From: Bacteroidota bacterium
Lineage (GTDB): Bacteria; Bacteroidota; Bacteroidia; Bacteroidales; B18-G4
DNA length: 38,507 nt
Reading direction: 5' to 3'
Assembly: GCA_018831055.1 (NCBI GenBank)
Contig: JAHJRE010000197.1
Span: 1 to 38,507 of the forward strand
The notes beneath the pieces are model-generated. The model worked only from the letters and a program-made list of their open reading frames with translations, did not search any database and had not been told where the DNA came from. How positions within the stretch are numbered: the stretch's first letter is position 1; every line of letters starts with the position of its first letter. The translations under genes were made by a program, and so were the position numbers. Shown one piece after another: positions 1-8,856 of this stretch.

Positions 1-705
1 ACTATGCTTCTAAAGGCTGTTGCCAACTCCATCGCTTTCAATCACCCGGAAGCCTATCTTATTGTGCTCCTGATCGATGAAAGGCCTGAAGAGGTAACAG
101 ATATGGAAAGATCGGTGCAGGCTGAAGTTATTTCTTCCACATTCGATGAACCTGCAGAAAGGCATGTAAAAATTGCAAATATTGTACTTGAAAAAGCAAA
201 ACGCATGACCGAATGCGGACATGATGTTGTCATTCTTCTCGACTCCATCACCCGCCTGGCCAGAGCATATAACACCGTAAGCCCGGCATCAGGCAAGGTA
301 TTATCAGGAGGCGTTGAGGCTAATGCCCTTCAAAAACCAAAAAGATTTTTTGGCGCAGCCCGAAAAATTGAAAATGGCGGCTCCCTTACGATTATTGCAA
401 CCGCACTCATCGACACCGGTTCCAAGATGGACGAAGTGATCTTCGAAGAATTTAAAGGAACTGGAAATATGGAACTTCAACTCGACCGCAAGCTATCGAA
501 CAAACGAATTTTCCCCGCCATCGACATTATTGCATCAAGTACCCGGCGTGACGACCTTCTCCTGGATAAGGAAACCCTTCAAAGAATCTGGGTACTCCGC
601 AACCACCTTGCTGATATGAATCCACTCGAAGCTATGGAATTCCTGAAAGATAAAATGAGGTTTACCCAATCAAATGAAGAATTCCTGATTTCTATGAATG
701 GATAA
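1..705 (+). CDS. rho: Transcription termination factor Rho (C-terminal part, cut by window start)
   Basis: Rho is a hexameric RNA-dependent ATPase that ends transcription at Rho-dependent sites. The reading frame is open at base 1, and the first visible residues ([12 protein letters not shown]) are those that directly follow the Walker A lysine-threonine in Rho, so the RNA-binding N-terminus and the P-loop lie outside the window. Visible parts are [14 protein letters not shown], the Walker B-like [16 protein letters not shown], the [21 protein letters not shown] segment around the Q/R loops, and the C-terminal [13 protein letters not shown] and RRDDLL motifs. The ATG at base 4 is an internal methionine, not the start. 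A terminator hairpin follows at 731-770. Identification is very secure. Confidence 0.97.
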   Translation, partial: TMLLKAVANSIAFNHPEAYLIVLLIDERPEEVTDMERSVQAEVISSTFDEPAERHVKIANIVLEKAKRMTECGHDVVILLDSITRLARAYNTVSPASGKVLSGGVEANALQKPKRFFGAARKIENGGSLTIIATALIDTGSKMDEVIFEEFKGTGNMELQLDRKLSNKRIFPAIDIIASSTRRDDLLLDKETLQRIWVLRNHLADMNPLEAMEFLKDKMRFTQSNEEFLISMNG

Positions 706-730
706 ACCGTTAATCTACAATATTTTCTCC

Positions 731-770
731 GGCCTGTTGCCCTTGGTGACAGGCCTTTTATTTTCCTTTT
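731..770 (+). terminator. Rho-independent terminator after rho
   Basis: A perfect 7-bp stem, ggcctgt (731-737) and acaggcc (749-755), with an 11-nt loop is followed by a T-rich run (756-770). The T-run lies on the plus side only, so it serves rho. The 3' end of the convergent mpl gene overlaps the T-run at 758-770. Confidence 0.8.
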
Positions 771-2122
771 AACAATGAGGCTGAAAAATCACGAACCTTT
801 ATCCCATCAAAATCACCCGAACTCATCATTAATAGATTCGTCCCCGTCCATGACAATCCCTTTAGAAATTGCTGCATTACCTTTGAATCATTGAATACAT
901 GCAGATCTGAATGAGCAAAGGCCTGGCGAACATCTTCAAAATCAAGCATTTTTAGCCCTTTTAAAGCAATTGCATGAGGATTAAAATAAACGGCAGCAAT
1001 ATCTGCCCCATGCATGGAACTCCCGTAATTCGTTAAAAAATCTTTACTTAAACTGCTGTATGTGTGTAACTCCAGACAAGCAACCAATCTTCTCTCAGGA
1101 TATTTCTGTCTGACTGCCTCAACAGTTGCCCGGACTTTTGAAGGAGCATGAGCAAAATCCCAGTAAACAGTGGACTCCTTGCTTTCATATACTTTTTCCA
1201 GCCTCCTGGATGCACCCCGGAATGTAGCTATGGCATTCAGAAAAGCTTCATCCGAAACCCCTAATTGACCGCAGATTTTCCAGGCCCCGGCAATGTTTTG
1301 AATATTATGAAGTCCAAATAAATCTAAAGGGTACCTTTTTTGATCGTATACCAGAAAATAATCCCCATTCTGAATATCAAACGGAACTTCCCGGTAAGGT
1401 ACGGCAGTTACACCAACGGGTAAGAAAGGAAGCAAATCAATCGCATTTTTATCACCCTCATAATATATATATATACCTCCTTTCTCTATACTACGTACAA
1501 ATATCATAAACTGTTCGAGGTAATTCTCAAAGGTTGGAAATACATTGTAATGATCCCAGGCAATCCCGGTTACCAGAGCAATGTCAGGATGATAGAGATG
1601 GAACTTTGGCCGGGGATCCAGGGGGGATGTCAGATATTCATCCCCTTCGAATACCGCTATGTTAGCTTTTTCATTCATGCCTACCATAACGTCAAATCCT
1701 TCCAGTTTTGCTCCTACCAGATAATCAAATAATATCCCCTCCTGCTTTAACACATGCATAACCATGGATGTGATGGTTGTCTTACCATGACTACCCGATA
1801 TAACCACTCTGGTCTTATTCCTGGTTTGTTCATAAAGAAATTCAGGAAAAGAATATACAGGAATTCCAAGCCTCCTTGCCTCGATGAGCTCAGGATTGTC
1901 AGCCTTGGCGTGCATACCTAATATTATTGCATCGAGATCCCCTTTAATCCTTTCTTTATTCCAACCGGCAGCATCTGGTAACAATCCTGATTCCTTTAAC
2001 CTACCCAGCGAAGGCTCAAATATTTCATCATCAGAACCGCTTACCTGGTTCCCCTTGTTTTTCAGTGCTATTGCCAGATTATGCATAACACTGCCCCCTA
2101 TTGCGATAAAATGATACTTCAT
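758..2122 (-). CDS. mpl: Mpl-type UDP-N-acetylmuramate:L-Ala-gamma-D-Glu-meso-DAP ligase (Mur ligase family)
   Basis: Likely joins recycled murein tripeptide to UDP-MurNAc in the cytoplasm, in peptidoglycan recycling. The protein opens with a Rossmann-like segment (YHFIAIGGSVMHNLA), has the ATP-binding GSHGKTT at residues 110-116, FEGDEYLTSPLDPRPKF in the central domain, and a DFAHAPSK motif in the ligase C-terminal part. This looks like Mpl rather than MurC, whose equivalent motif is usually HHPTE-like. The open frame extends to an ATG at 2167, but a Bacteroidota -7 element on the minus strand (2169-2176) would put the RNA start near 2162, so I chose the ATG at 2120-2122 (454 residues). It is divergent from cysH. 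Substrate specificity is inferred from family resemblance only. Confidence 0.88.
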   Translation of the reverse strand: MKYHFIAIGGSVMHNLAIALKNKGNQVSGSDDEIFEPSLGRLKESGLLPDAAGWNKERIKGDLDAIILGMHAKADNPELIEARRLGIPVYSFPEFLYEQTRNKTRVVISGSHGKTTITSMVMHVLKQEGILFDYLVGAKLEGFDVMVGMNEKANIAVFEGDEYLTSPLDPRPKFHLYHPDIALVTGIAWDHYNVFPTFENYLEQFMIFVRSIEKGGIYIYYEGDKNAIDLLPFLPVGVTAVPYREVPFDIQNGDYFLVYDQKRYPLDLFGLHNIQNIAGAWKICGQLGVSDEAFLNAIATFRGASRRLEKVYESKESTVYWDFAHAPSKVRATVEAVRQKYPERRLVACLELHTYSSLSKDFLTNYGSSMHGADIAAVYFNPHAIALKGLKMLDFEDVRQAFAHSDLHVFNDSKVMQQFLKGLSWTGTNLLMMSSGDFDGIKVRDFSASLLKGK

Positions 2123-2168
2123 TATTGCCGAATTATCAGGTTTAATTAAAATGATGTATTTTAGCATC

Positions 2169-2176
2169 CAAATTTA
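2169..2176 (-). promoter_or_regulatory. Putative -7 promoter element of mpl (TAAATTTG)
   Basis: The minus strand reads TAAATTTG, matching the Bacteroidota -7 consensus TAnnTTTG. No clear TTTG is seen at -33, where cysH begins. It predicts a leader of about 40 nt before the ATG at 2122. Confidence 0.45.
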
Positions 2177-2189
2177 TGATTATTAAGTA

Positions 2190-2921
2190 ATGGGAACCCA
2201 GGAAAGATTGGAACTAATAAACGATTATAACAATCTGCTTCAGAATTTTTCAGCCCATGAGGTTCTGCTCTTCTTCAATGATAAATATCATGGTAAAACA
2301 GCCTTTTCAACAAGTATGGGAGCCGAAGACCAGGTAATCACACAAATGATCTCTCATTATAAACTTGATATCAGAATTTTTACCCTCGATACAGGTCGAT
2401 TGTTCCCTGAAACTTATGAACTTATAGAAAAAACCAGAAACCGATACCATATTCTCATAGAAATATATTACCCCGATACACAAAAAACCGAGAAAATGGT
2501 CAATGAACATGGCATTAACCTGTTCTACCGTAGTATAGAAAACCGGAAACTTTGTTGTAATATCAGAAAGATCGAACCCCTGAGACGGGCTCTTCAAAAT
2601 ACCGACATCTGGATTACAGGATTAAGAAGTGATCAGTCTGTCACAAGAAAAGACAATCACCTTGTAGAGTGGGATGAAAACAACAAAATAATAAAAGTTA
2701 ATCCCCTTATAAACTGGTCGGAAAACGATGTATGGGATTATATAAAAAACAATAGTATACCATATAACAAACTGCATGACCAAGGATTTCCTTCCATAGG
2801 TTGCCAGCCCTGTACTCGAGCCATCAAATCTGGAGAAGACCTTAGAGCGGGAAGGTGGTGGTGGGAAAACCCGGATATGAAGGAATGTGGTTTACATAAC
2901 AACAAAAACAATAATACCTGA
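2190..2921 (+). CDS. cysH: Adenylyl-sulfate (APS) reductase-type sulfate assimilation enzyme, CysH family
   Basis: A 243-residue member of the PAPS/APS reductase family, which reduces activated sulfate to sulfite with electrons from thioredoxin. The nucleotide-binding loop STSMGAEDQV lies at about 40-49 and FTLDTGRLFPET at 64-75. The cysteine pattern CC (122-123) plus CxxC (205-208) is the [4Fe-4S] ligand set of APS-using enzymes, and the catalytic cysteine lies in the C-terminal KECGLH (C233). Together they point to APS rather than PAPS as substrate. No cysD, cysN, cysC or sulfite reductase gene is visible here. The ATG at 2190 gives a full-length protein. The gene ends 5 nt before the convergent stop at 2927. 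Confidence 0.92.
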   Translation: MGTQERLELINDYNNLLQNFSAHEVLLFFNDKYHGKTAFSTSMGAEDQVITQMISHYKLDIRIFTLDTGRLFPETYELIEKTRNRYHILIEIYYPDTQKTEKMVNEHGINLFYRSIENRKLCCNIRKIEPLRRALQNTDIWITGLRSDQSVTRKDNHLVEWDENNKIIKVNPLINWSENDVWDYIKNNSIPYNKLHDQGFPSIGCQPCTRAIKSGEDLRAGRWWWENPDMKECGLHNNKNNNT

Positions 2922-2926
2922 AAGGA

Positions 2927-5900
2927 TTAAGGTTCTATTTTTCCGGATATACCTGTGCGCTTTTTATCCTGCATTTTTTTTATAGATTTTTGATATTCCC
3001 TTAAATCTTTATTTGAAAAACCCAAGGTTGATTCAATACCACAAAGGGTTGATTTCCATACAAAGTTAAAATATGACTTCCGGTAATCCCTTTTGGCATA
3101 AATAGTTCCTGTCTTTAAATTCCGTAAAAGACGGGGATTATTTGATTTCAGAACAAGTTCGTTGGCCAAAAAAGCAAGCAACTCTGAGCTCACACCTCGC
3201 TTTTTCCCTTTTTCCCTGTTGTACAATGAAATCCTTAACTTTTCATACGGAAACAACAACTCTCCGGTTGAATAATCATTATTCCCGTTCAGTTTAAGTG
3301 TTCTAGCACTACCCCAACCCTTTTTAATTTCTACCCCGAACAAATTCCTGGTCATTTCTGAAAAAGAAGTCAGATCCATATTTCCCAGTGAGGCTGATAA
3401 TTGGAAAGTGTCGTTTTCAGCATGCAGCGGGAATAATATCTCTGCATTCAGAATGCCCTCCCCCATCAATCTGCCTGTGATCAATGCTTTCATCATAGAA
3501 TCATTCGCTTCGATCATGCCTCTGTTTACCACATTTTCAATTGTTCCGTTTATCCGGGAAAAGTATACCTCCCCGGGATATTTAGATCCTTCCACGTGCT
3601 CGTAATACCTTATTTTCCCGTCAATTAATCGAACCGAGTCGATTCTAAGGGGAATAGTAATACTGTTGAGCATACTTACCGGAAGTTTCCTCCTTTGGGT
3701 TTCGGGAAATGGAATACTTTTATCGCGAAATCCTTCGATTGCCGGATCCTTGATAAGAATTTTATTTATATAAACCTCTCCTGAGAATATAGAAAAATAG
3801 TCAACCCCAAGCAATTCAATCCTTGAAACAGAAATATTCATCCGGTCGGTCTGGTATCCCAAAACTTTAGCAAATGAGTATTTTGAATAATTCGGATGTA
3901 AATAAAATGAATCTATTGTCAGGGTATCTTGAAAAGACTTTAACTCACATTTCTCGAAACCAATATTATACATCCCCCCTTGTGTGGCCAAAGAGAATGC
4001 AGGAATCCTGAAACTACCATCTGTAATGCTCATTTTGTGTCCAAAATAACCTTCAGACCCAGGATTGTACTGAAATCCCCTAAATCCTAACGCAAACTCC
4101 TTTACATCCATCCGCTGAATCATTCCTGTATCTGTAAACTGGTTAAAAACTATACTCCCTCCGGATATCTGAAAGTTATCAATCTGAATTCCCCTGAAGC
4201 TTTCTCCTTCACTGAATTTCTTGCTTTCATGCGAAGAAGAATCAGGGAAATAACTAATCCTTAGGTTGGGATTTTTTACAAAGATATCCCTGACAGATAT
4301 GTCTGAGGAATTTATAATCTGTAAAGGATTAACCCCCTTAAGTAAAACTTCATCCACAATGACTTCATCAACTACGATAGGAAAATCTTTACTTTCCCGA
4401 TTAAAGTATGAGATATCAGTGAAATTTAAAGATTCCTCCCCGGAATTATAATCTGTCTCACCAATTGCCCATCTGCTTGTGTGATGACCTCCCCTAAAAT
4501 TTCCGATTGAAAACAAGTATTCACCGGTAAACTCCGGAAACTTGCCTCTTACAAATGGCTTTATTATTTTTATATCATTTCCACGAAAATTTATCTGCCC
4601 CTCCGCAAGAGCCTGATTCTCAACCTGGCTAGTTGAGTTATAATACCGGAATTTACCATCAATTATATATAGTGTATCAAGGGAGAAAACATTCAGAGGC
4701 AAATTGACATTTCCGTGTTTTTTAATTGACGAAGATTTCCACAAAGTGACATCCGGGCCATACACACATAACTCCCTTATTATCAATGACGAATCGAATT
4801 CAAAAAACTGCCATTGGCCTAGAAAGAGCCGTTGAGAAGTGAAAGAAATTGTAGTATCCGAAACATTAAACATATCCCCTCCCCGGATAAAGAAGATTTT
4901 TGAAGCATTTATCGAATCTTTCCCATAAATATTCAGGGTTTTAACCGAGATTTCTTCTTGTCCGGATTCGCTGATATAGTTAATATCTTTAAAAGTTATG
5001 GATGAGGGTTCCAGAATATCAATTACACCATTGACACCGTGTTCTGCCAATTTCATATGCCCATTTCTGCTATTTCGATCTACCAGAAAGAAATACCTCC
5101 AAGGCAGATCATAAACTCGCACTTCCCCTGCTTCTATCATTTTATCATTATCAGAATCCGAAAAGGTTATGACCGGATGTTGAACGGTAACCCTTCCTCC
5201 TTCAGAATTAAATTCCACGGAACGAATATTTGCATTAACATCGTTGCCATTTTTAAAAATTATTCCATTGAGCTTAAGGTTTATCCTTTCGGCAGGAAAA
5301 TCAGATCCTTCAGCATCCCGCCCGAATCCTTCTGTATTCAAATGACCCATCAATAACGAATATCCGAATTTTGCCTTATAAGAACCTTGTTGTCCATTTT
5401 TCTTTGACAACGAAACCCCGAATTCTCCATCCGATATCTCCACATGTTTGATCTCAACAGATTTTGGAATACCTATTTTAGCAGGATTACTCCCCGACAA
5501 TTCAGCCTCATTTTGACTCGCAAGTTTACCGTTAAGTTTAAATAACATTTTTTCAATAAGCAGGGTATCCAAAAGAACAGGATTACTTTGTAAAGCTTTC
5601 ACAGACAAACCTCTGAGCCTTAGGTAGGGTATTTCAACGTTTATGGCATCTTTTCCTGAAATAAATCCGGATTCTAAACCTGAAGATAATTTACCATCAG
5701 ACATGACCAGCAATTGCTTTGATCCATAATAGCCAATATACCCGGCATTAAATCGATTATATTCCGGAAAGCATATTTCAACAGACTCTGCCATCACGCA
5801 CATTCCGGAATCAGAGGCCCATCTTTTATGGTGAAAAACTGAACTCAAATCAATGGAGCCCGATTTTAAATCCAGTTGATTTACCTGGACTATGGCACCT

Positions 5901-6925
5901 TCATTCGTTGTCAAATGCAAATATAAATCCCTGATCAATAATGAGTCAGTACTGACAGGAAAATCATTTGATGAGTGAATTATCGCTTTTTTGTCTTTAT
6001 GATCGGTATCCGTTTTATCAGGAAAAGGAATGCTATAGCATAAAAATGCATTATTTACAGAAATTTTATTTAGATGTATTCCAGATAATATAGTTTTGAA
6101 ACTCATATTTTCCAGTAATATCTCTGGAATATGCAGTGATTTCTCACATTCCCCCGAATTTTGTAAAGCCTGGATTTCCAGAATTCTGAGATCAGATGAT
6201 TCTGAATTGTAACTAAGGGATTTAACTTTAAAATCATTCCAAACGCCCAATGAATGTAACTCAATGTCATTAAAGCAAAACTCAATATTTTGAAATTCCA
6301 GTGGGGAAATATCATCATTTAGTAAGTATTCATGAAAAACAATTTCTTCTCCTGTCAAACTAAAATCGTGAATGCATAAAGTATCTCCCGGGTTGCTGTA
6401 GATCTTAGCTTGTCCATGATTAATTTCCAACTCCTTAAAAATCACATCAGGAAACAAACGCCCCCGTCCTGAATATCCACGGTCAACATGTATGGTATCG
6501 GATGCTTTGTTTTTAGGTACGATAATATCAACAATAGGATTGTCGATGATAAACTTCCTGAAAATAAGCTTGTGAAGAAAAAGAAAATGAAAAGGACGAA
6601 AACCTGACAATTGCACATTCCCTGCACCAATCCTTAACAACCCGGCATTTCTCTCATTTTCCTGTGGTGACGATACTGTTCGGATTAAATAAGCATTATC
6701 GATATCAAAGGTCTGTGAATACAAATTAAAATCAATATCACTGATTTCCAGAAAATATTTGCCGGAAGATTCTACAAAGACAAATTCACTGACAATGCGA
6801 TGCAGTACAACTTCACGAATAAAAACATTAAAAAGGATCAAAAACAACCAGGATGATAACAAACCTGCACATAATATCACGAAACCAAATGCTTTGAAAC
6901 TGCTTTTTCTTTTTTTTATTACCAT
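2927..6925 (-). CDS. Very large AsmA/TamB-like envelope protein, function unknown
   Basis: 1332 residues. A basic N-terminus (VIKKRKSS) is followed by one hydrophobic segment at about 13-36, so the bulk should lie in the periplasm anchored to the inner membrane. The rest is rich in short beta-strand-like segments of the form 'I..S.....FSL' and 'IKDPAIEGF', without cysteine clusters or a recognisable catalytic motif. This architecture resembles AsmA/TamB/YhdP-like bridge proteins, which in other bacteria help move phospholipids between membranes or support outer-membrane assembly. I infer that class from overall shape only. The last 40 residues are basic. It lies 60 nt downstream of the phosphatase-fold gene on the same strand, so the two may be cotranscribed. 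Alternative: an unrelated beta-rich Bacteroidota surface-associated protein. Confidence 0.5.
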   Translation of the reverse strand: MVIKKRKSSFKAFGFVILCAGLLSSWLFLILFNVFIREVVLHRIVSEFVFVESSGKYFLEISDIDFNLYSQTFDIDNAYLIRTVSSPQENERNAGLLRIGAGNVQLSGFRPFHFLFLHKLIFRKFIIDNPIVDIIVPKNKASDTIHVDRGYSGRGRLFPDVIFKELEINHGQAKIYSNPGDTLCIHDFSLTGEEIVFHEYLLNDDISPLEFQNIEFCFNDIELHSLGVWNDFKVKSLSYNSESSDLRILEIQALQNSGECEKSLHIPEILLENMSFKTILSGIHLNKISVNNAFLCYSIPFPDKTDTDHKDKKAIIHSSNDFPVSTDSLLIRDLYLHLTTNEGAIVQVNQLDLKSGSIDLSSVFHHKRWASDSGMCVMAESVEICFPEYNRFNAGYIGYYGSKQLLVMSDGKLSSGLESGFISGKDAINVEIPYLRLRGLSVKALQSNPVLLDTLLIEKMLFKLNGKLASQNEAELSGSNPAKIGIPKSVEIKHVEISDGEFGVSLSKKNGQQGSYKAKFGYSLLMGHLNTEGFGRDAEGSDFPAERINLKLNGIIFKNGNDVNANIRSVEFNSEGGRVTVQHPVITFSDSDNDKMIEAGEVRVYDLPWRYFFLVDRNSRNGHMKLAEHGVNGVIDILEPSSITFKDINYISESGQEEISVKTLNIYGKDSINASKIFFIRGGDMFNVSDTTISFTSQRLFLGQWQFFEFDSSLIIRELCVYGPDVTLWKSSSIKKHGNVNLPLNVFSLDTLYIIDGKFRYYNSTSQVENQALAEGQINFRGNDIKIIKPFVRGKFPEFTGEYLFSIGNFRGGHHTSRWAIGETDYNSGEESLNFTDISYFNRESKDFPIVVDEVIVDEVLLKGVNPLQIINSSDISVRDIFVKNPNLRISYFPDSSSHESKKFSEGESFRGIQIDNFQISGGSIVFNQFTDTGMIQRMDVKEFALGFRGFQYNPGSEGYFGHKMSITDGSFRIPAFSLATQGGMYNIGFEKCELKSFQDTLTIDSFYLHPNYSKYSFAKVLGYQTDRMNISVSRIELLGVDYFSIFSGEVYINKILIKDPAIEGFRDKSIPFPETQRRKLPVSMLNSITIPLRIDSVRLIDGKIRYYEHVEGSKYPGEVYFSRINGTIENVVNRGMIEANDSMMKALITGRLMGEGILNAEILFPLHAENDTFQLSASLGNMDLTSFSEMTRNLFGVEIKKGWGSARTLKLNGNNDYSTGELLFPYEKLRISLYNREKGKKRGVSSELLAFLANELVLKSNNPRLLRNLKTGTIYAKRDYRKSYFNFVWKSTLCGIESTLGFSNKDLREYQKSIKKMQDKKRTGISGKIEP

Positions 6926-6985
6926 CGTTTCTCTGGTATCTCAGGTTTCCCTTACATTCAGGACTGCATTGTTATGAGATATTTA

Positions 6986-8041
6986 TCATCTGTCCACCAA
7001 AACCACATCTATGCATATCGGAAGGTGGTCACTAAATCCTCCCAAATACCTGCTTCCGCTAAAAGTCCGAAAAGGCTTTAATCCAGTATAATTTTCATCT
7101 TGGCATAACAAAAAATCCGGATGAAAAACCCTGGCATTTACATATGCAATATAACAACTTTTTCCTGGATTGGGCAATAAATTATCACTTATCAAAATTT
7201 GGTCAAAAGTAAACCACACAGCATTGAACTTCAGAGTTCCTGAGTAATCAATACTCTCCGACAGATTCACAATGAAGGTTTTTCTTCCATATAGGGTAGT
7301 GAATTTTTTCTCTGTAAGCATTAGAATACTTCTGTCGGAAGGATTGTCATTGAAATCACCCATGATAATAATATGGGGATTTGCTTTTAGTGAGTTCAAA
7401 GAATCCAGAATATTAATCAATGTATTTGAAGCATCAATCCTCCCATCTTCTGATTCAAGTTGACCTCCAAAACGTGAAGGCCAATGATTTACCAAAATGT
7501 AGATTGTATCATTATTATTGGTCTTCAGGCATGCACACAGGATTTTCCGGGTAGGTCGCTTATCGGATCTGAATCTTACTTTTGAATAACCATAGTTAAT
7601 TACTGACAAGAAATTCCTGTTATAAACGGCAGCAACATCTATTCCTCTTTCATCTGGAGAATCCTCATGGATAATATCCATATCCCAATTCAATAAAGGT
7701 GTGGAATAAATCAAATCCGTCAATACTTTTTTATTTTCAATTTCGGCCAGGCCGAGAAAATCAGGAGGCCCCTTTATTCCCATTGCTATTATGGTTTTCG
7801 ACAATAGTAAACACTTTCGTTGATAGCGTTCATTCGACCAGCCTTTAATGTTGGATGGAGTAAATTGGTCATCATTCGTTTTAGGGTCGTCGTAAGGATC
7901 AAAAAGGTTTTCAACATTGTAGAATCCAATACGCAGGGTTTTACCAGGATTATTTTTATTTTTTTTTGAAAAAAATGCTCCCGCTAAGGTTACCATTATA
8001 ACCAAAAAGGAACTAATCATAAAGATGCTTAATTTTTTCAT
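6986..8041 (-). CDS. Endonuclease/exonuclease/phosphatase (DNase I-like) family protein, exported or membrane-anchored
   Basis: 351 residues with an N-terminal hydrophobic segment (about 5-23) that looks like a signal anchor. The DNase I/EEP fold motifs are all present: FYNVENLF with N42 and E44, LAEIEN with E100, VNHWPSR with H186, GDFNDNP with D229 and N231, and the terminal SDHLP with D338-H339. These are the metal-binding and catalytic residues of the superfamily, so the enzyme should be an active phosphodiesterase or phosphatase. The substrate (DNA, RNA, nucleotide or phosphoinositide-like lipid) cannot be told. It heads a two-gene unit with the AsmA-like gene and is divergent from the ECF sigma gene. 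In its mRNA the start codon sits at the 3' edge of an imperfect hairpin (8041-8067). Confidence 0.88.
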   Translation of the reverse strand: MKKLSIFMISSFLVIMVTLAGAFFSKKNKNNPGKTLRIGFYNVENLFDPYDDPKTNDDQFTPSNIKGWSNERYQRKCLLLSKTIIAMGIKGPPDFLGLAEIENKKVLTDLIYSTPLLNWDMDIIHEDSPDERGIDVAAVYNRNFLSVINYGYSKVRFRSDKRPTRKILCACLKTNNNDTIYILVNHWPSRFGGQLESEDGRIDASNTLINILDSLNSLKANPHIIIMGDFNDNPSDRSILMLTEKKFTTLYGRKTFIVNLSESIDYSGTLKFNAVWFTFDQILISDNLLPNPGKSCYIAYVNARVFHPDFLLCQDENYTGLKPFRTFSGSRYLGGFSDHLPICIDVVLVDR

Positions 8042-8067
8042 AGGGACTTTTTCTTATTAGTTCCCTA
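8041..8067 (-). promoter_or_regulatory. Imperfect hairpin over the start of the EEP-family gene
   Basis: Inverted arms tagggact (8041-8048) and agttcccta (8059-8067) pair with one bulge around a 10-nt loop. In the minus-strand mRNA the first base of the start codon takes part in the stem. Whether it affects translation is unknown. Confidence 0.3.
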
Positions 8068-8197
8068 TTTGATGCTATATACCCCAGTAAGAGGACTCAA
8101 ATTCAAGATTATTTCCCCAAAAATCCCGTTTTAAAACAAAACTTATTTTTTTTATTGCCGTTTAAGTAAACAGGTTTACCCTGAATCATGCGAATTA

Positions 8198-8229
8198 TGA
8201 AAAAAAAATGAAAAAAAATGAAAAAAAAA
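8198..8229 (+). promoter_or_regulatory. Three phased A-tracts upstream of the ECF sigma promoter
   Basis: Three consecutive TG-A(8-9) units (A-runs at 8200-8208, 8211-8218 and 8221-8229) repeat every 10-11 bp, in phase with the DNA helix. They end 9 nt before the shared promoter element. Such tracts bend DNA and can act as UP elements. A similar pair lies upstream of the peptide gene at 13020-13037. Confidence 0.6.
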
Positions 8230-8238
8230 TTCAAGACG

Positions 8239-8271
8239 AAGGGTTACCTTTTGAAAATTTTGGAACTAATA
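8239..8271 (+). promoter_or_regulatory. Putative ECF-type promoter of the sigma/anti-sigma operon
   Basis: The element aagggttaccttttg (8239-8253) is followed 13 nt later by taa (8267-8269) within an AT-rich -10-like stretch. The same 15-mer with the same spacing to TAA precedes the small GG-peptide gene on the minus strand (13009-12979). This is what autoregulation by an ECF sigma factor would look like. It would place the RNA start only about 5-10 nt before the ATG at 8285. Confidence 0.55.
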
Positions 8272-8284
8272 AAAGGATAAGGAG

Positions 8285-8851
8285 ATGCATTACATTGAGG
8301 AATCGTTGCTTGAAGGCATACGATTAAACGATACGGATACATTAGAGTACATCTACAAGAAGTTTTATCCGGCAATCAAAAACTTTATTATCCTAAACAG
8401 TGGAGCAGAGGATGACGCAAAAGACATCTTTCAGGAGTCTATTATTGTCATCTATAGGAGACTTAAAAACGAAAAGAATTTTGCTATTTCTTGTTCCTTT
8501 AAAACATACATTTTTTCCATCAGCAAAAATTTATGGCTTAAAGAACTGGAAAGGCGAAAGATAGAACAGGACAAGATAAGATATACCGAAGATTTTGAAT
8601 CTGTCGACATTGAAACAGGGGAGAGCGTTTCAAGTCCGATTGAGGATAGATTTAAAATGTATCAGAATCATTATCTAAGTCTGAGTAAAGATTGTCAGCA
8701 AGTCCTGCGCTTATTTATGGAAAAGGTATCCCTGAAGGAGATAGCAAAAATCATGGGATACACAAGTGAGAAATATGCAAAAAAAAGAAAGTATCAATGC
8801 AAGGAGATTTTAGTCAAACGCATTAAAAATGATCCCTACTATAAAACTTAG
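8285..8851 (+). CDS. ECF-family RNA polymerase sigma factor
   Basis: 188 residues with the two-domain ECF layout. Region 2 covers about residues 16-90 (DTLEYIYKKFYPAIKNFI, then the acidic DDAKDIFQES core-binding helix and FKTYIFSISKNLWLKEL). Region 4 covers about 120-180 (LSKDCQQVLRLFMEKVSLKEIAKIMG followed by YAKKRKYQCKEIL, the DNA-recognition helix-turn-helix). It should redirect RNA polymerase to a small set of promoters, probably including its own, given the shared element at 8239. It is followed after 5 nt by a membrane TPR protein that looks like its anti-sigma factor. The ATG is preceded by ggag with no spacing, so initiation may not depend on Shine-Dalgarno pairing. Confidence 0.93.
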   Translation: MHYIEESLLEGIRLNDTDTLEYIYKKFYPAIKNFIILNSGAEDDAKDIFQESIIVIYRRLKNEKNFAISCSFKTYIFSISKNLWLKELERRKIEQDKIRYTEDFESVDIETGESVSSPIEDRFKMYQNHYLSLSKDCQQVLRLFMEKVSLKEIAKIMGYTSEKYAKKRKYQCKEILVKRIKNDPYYKT

Positions 8852-8856
8852 AGCAA

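Noticed and set aside
5186-5195. A third partial copy of the ECF-like element (aagggttacc, minus strand).
   Set aside because: It lies inside the coding sequence of the AsmA-like gene, matches only 10 nt, and lacks the ttttg extension. A 10-mer match is expected by chance.
8009-8017. ggaactaat recurs near the EEP gene start and in the sigma promoter region (8262-8270).
   Set aside because: It is a short AT-rich word; one copy is within coding sequence and the orientations are inconsistent.
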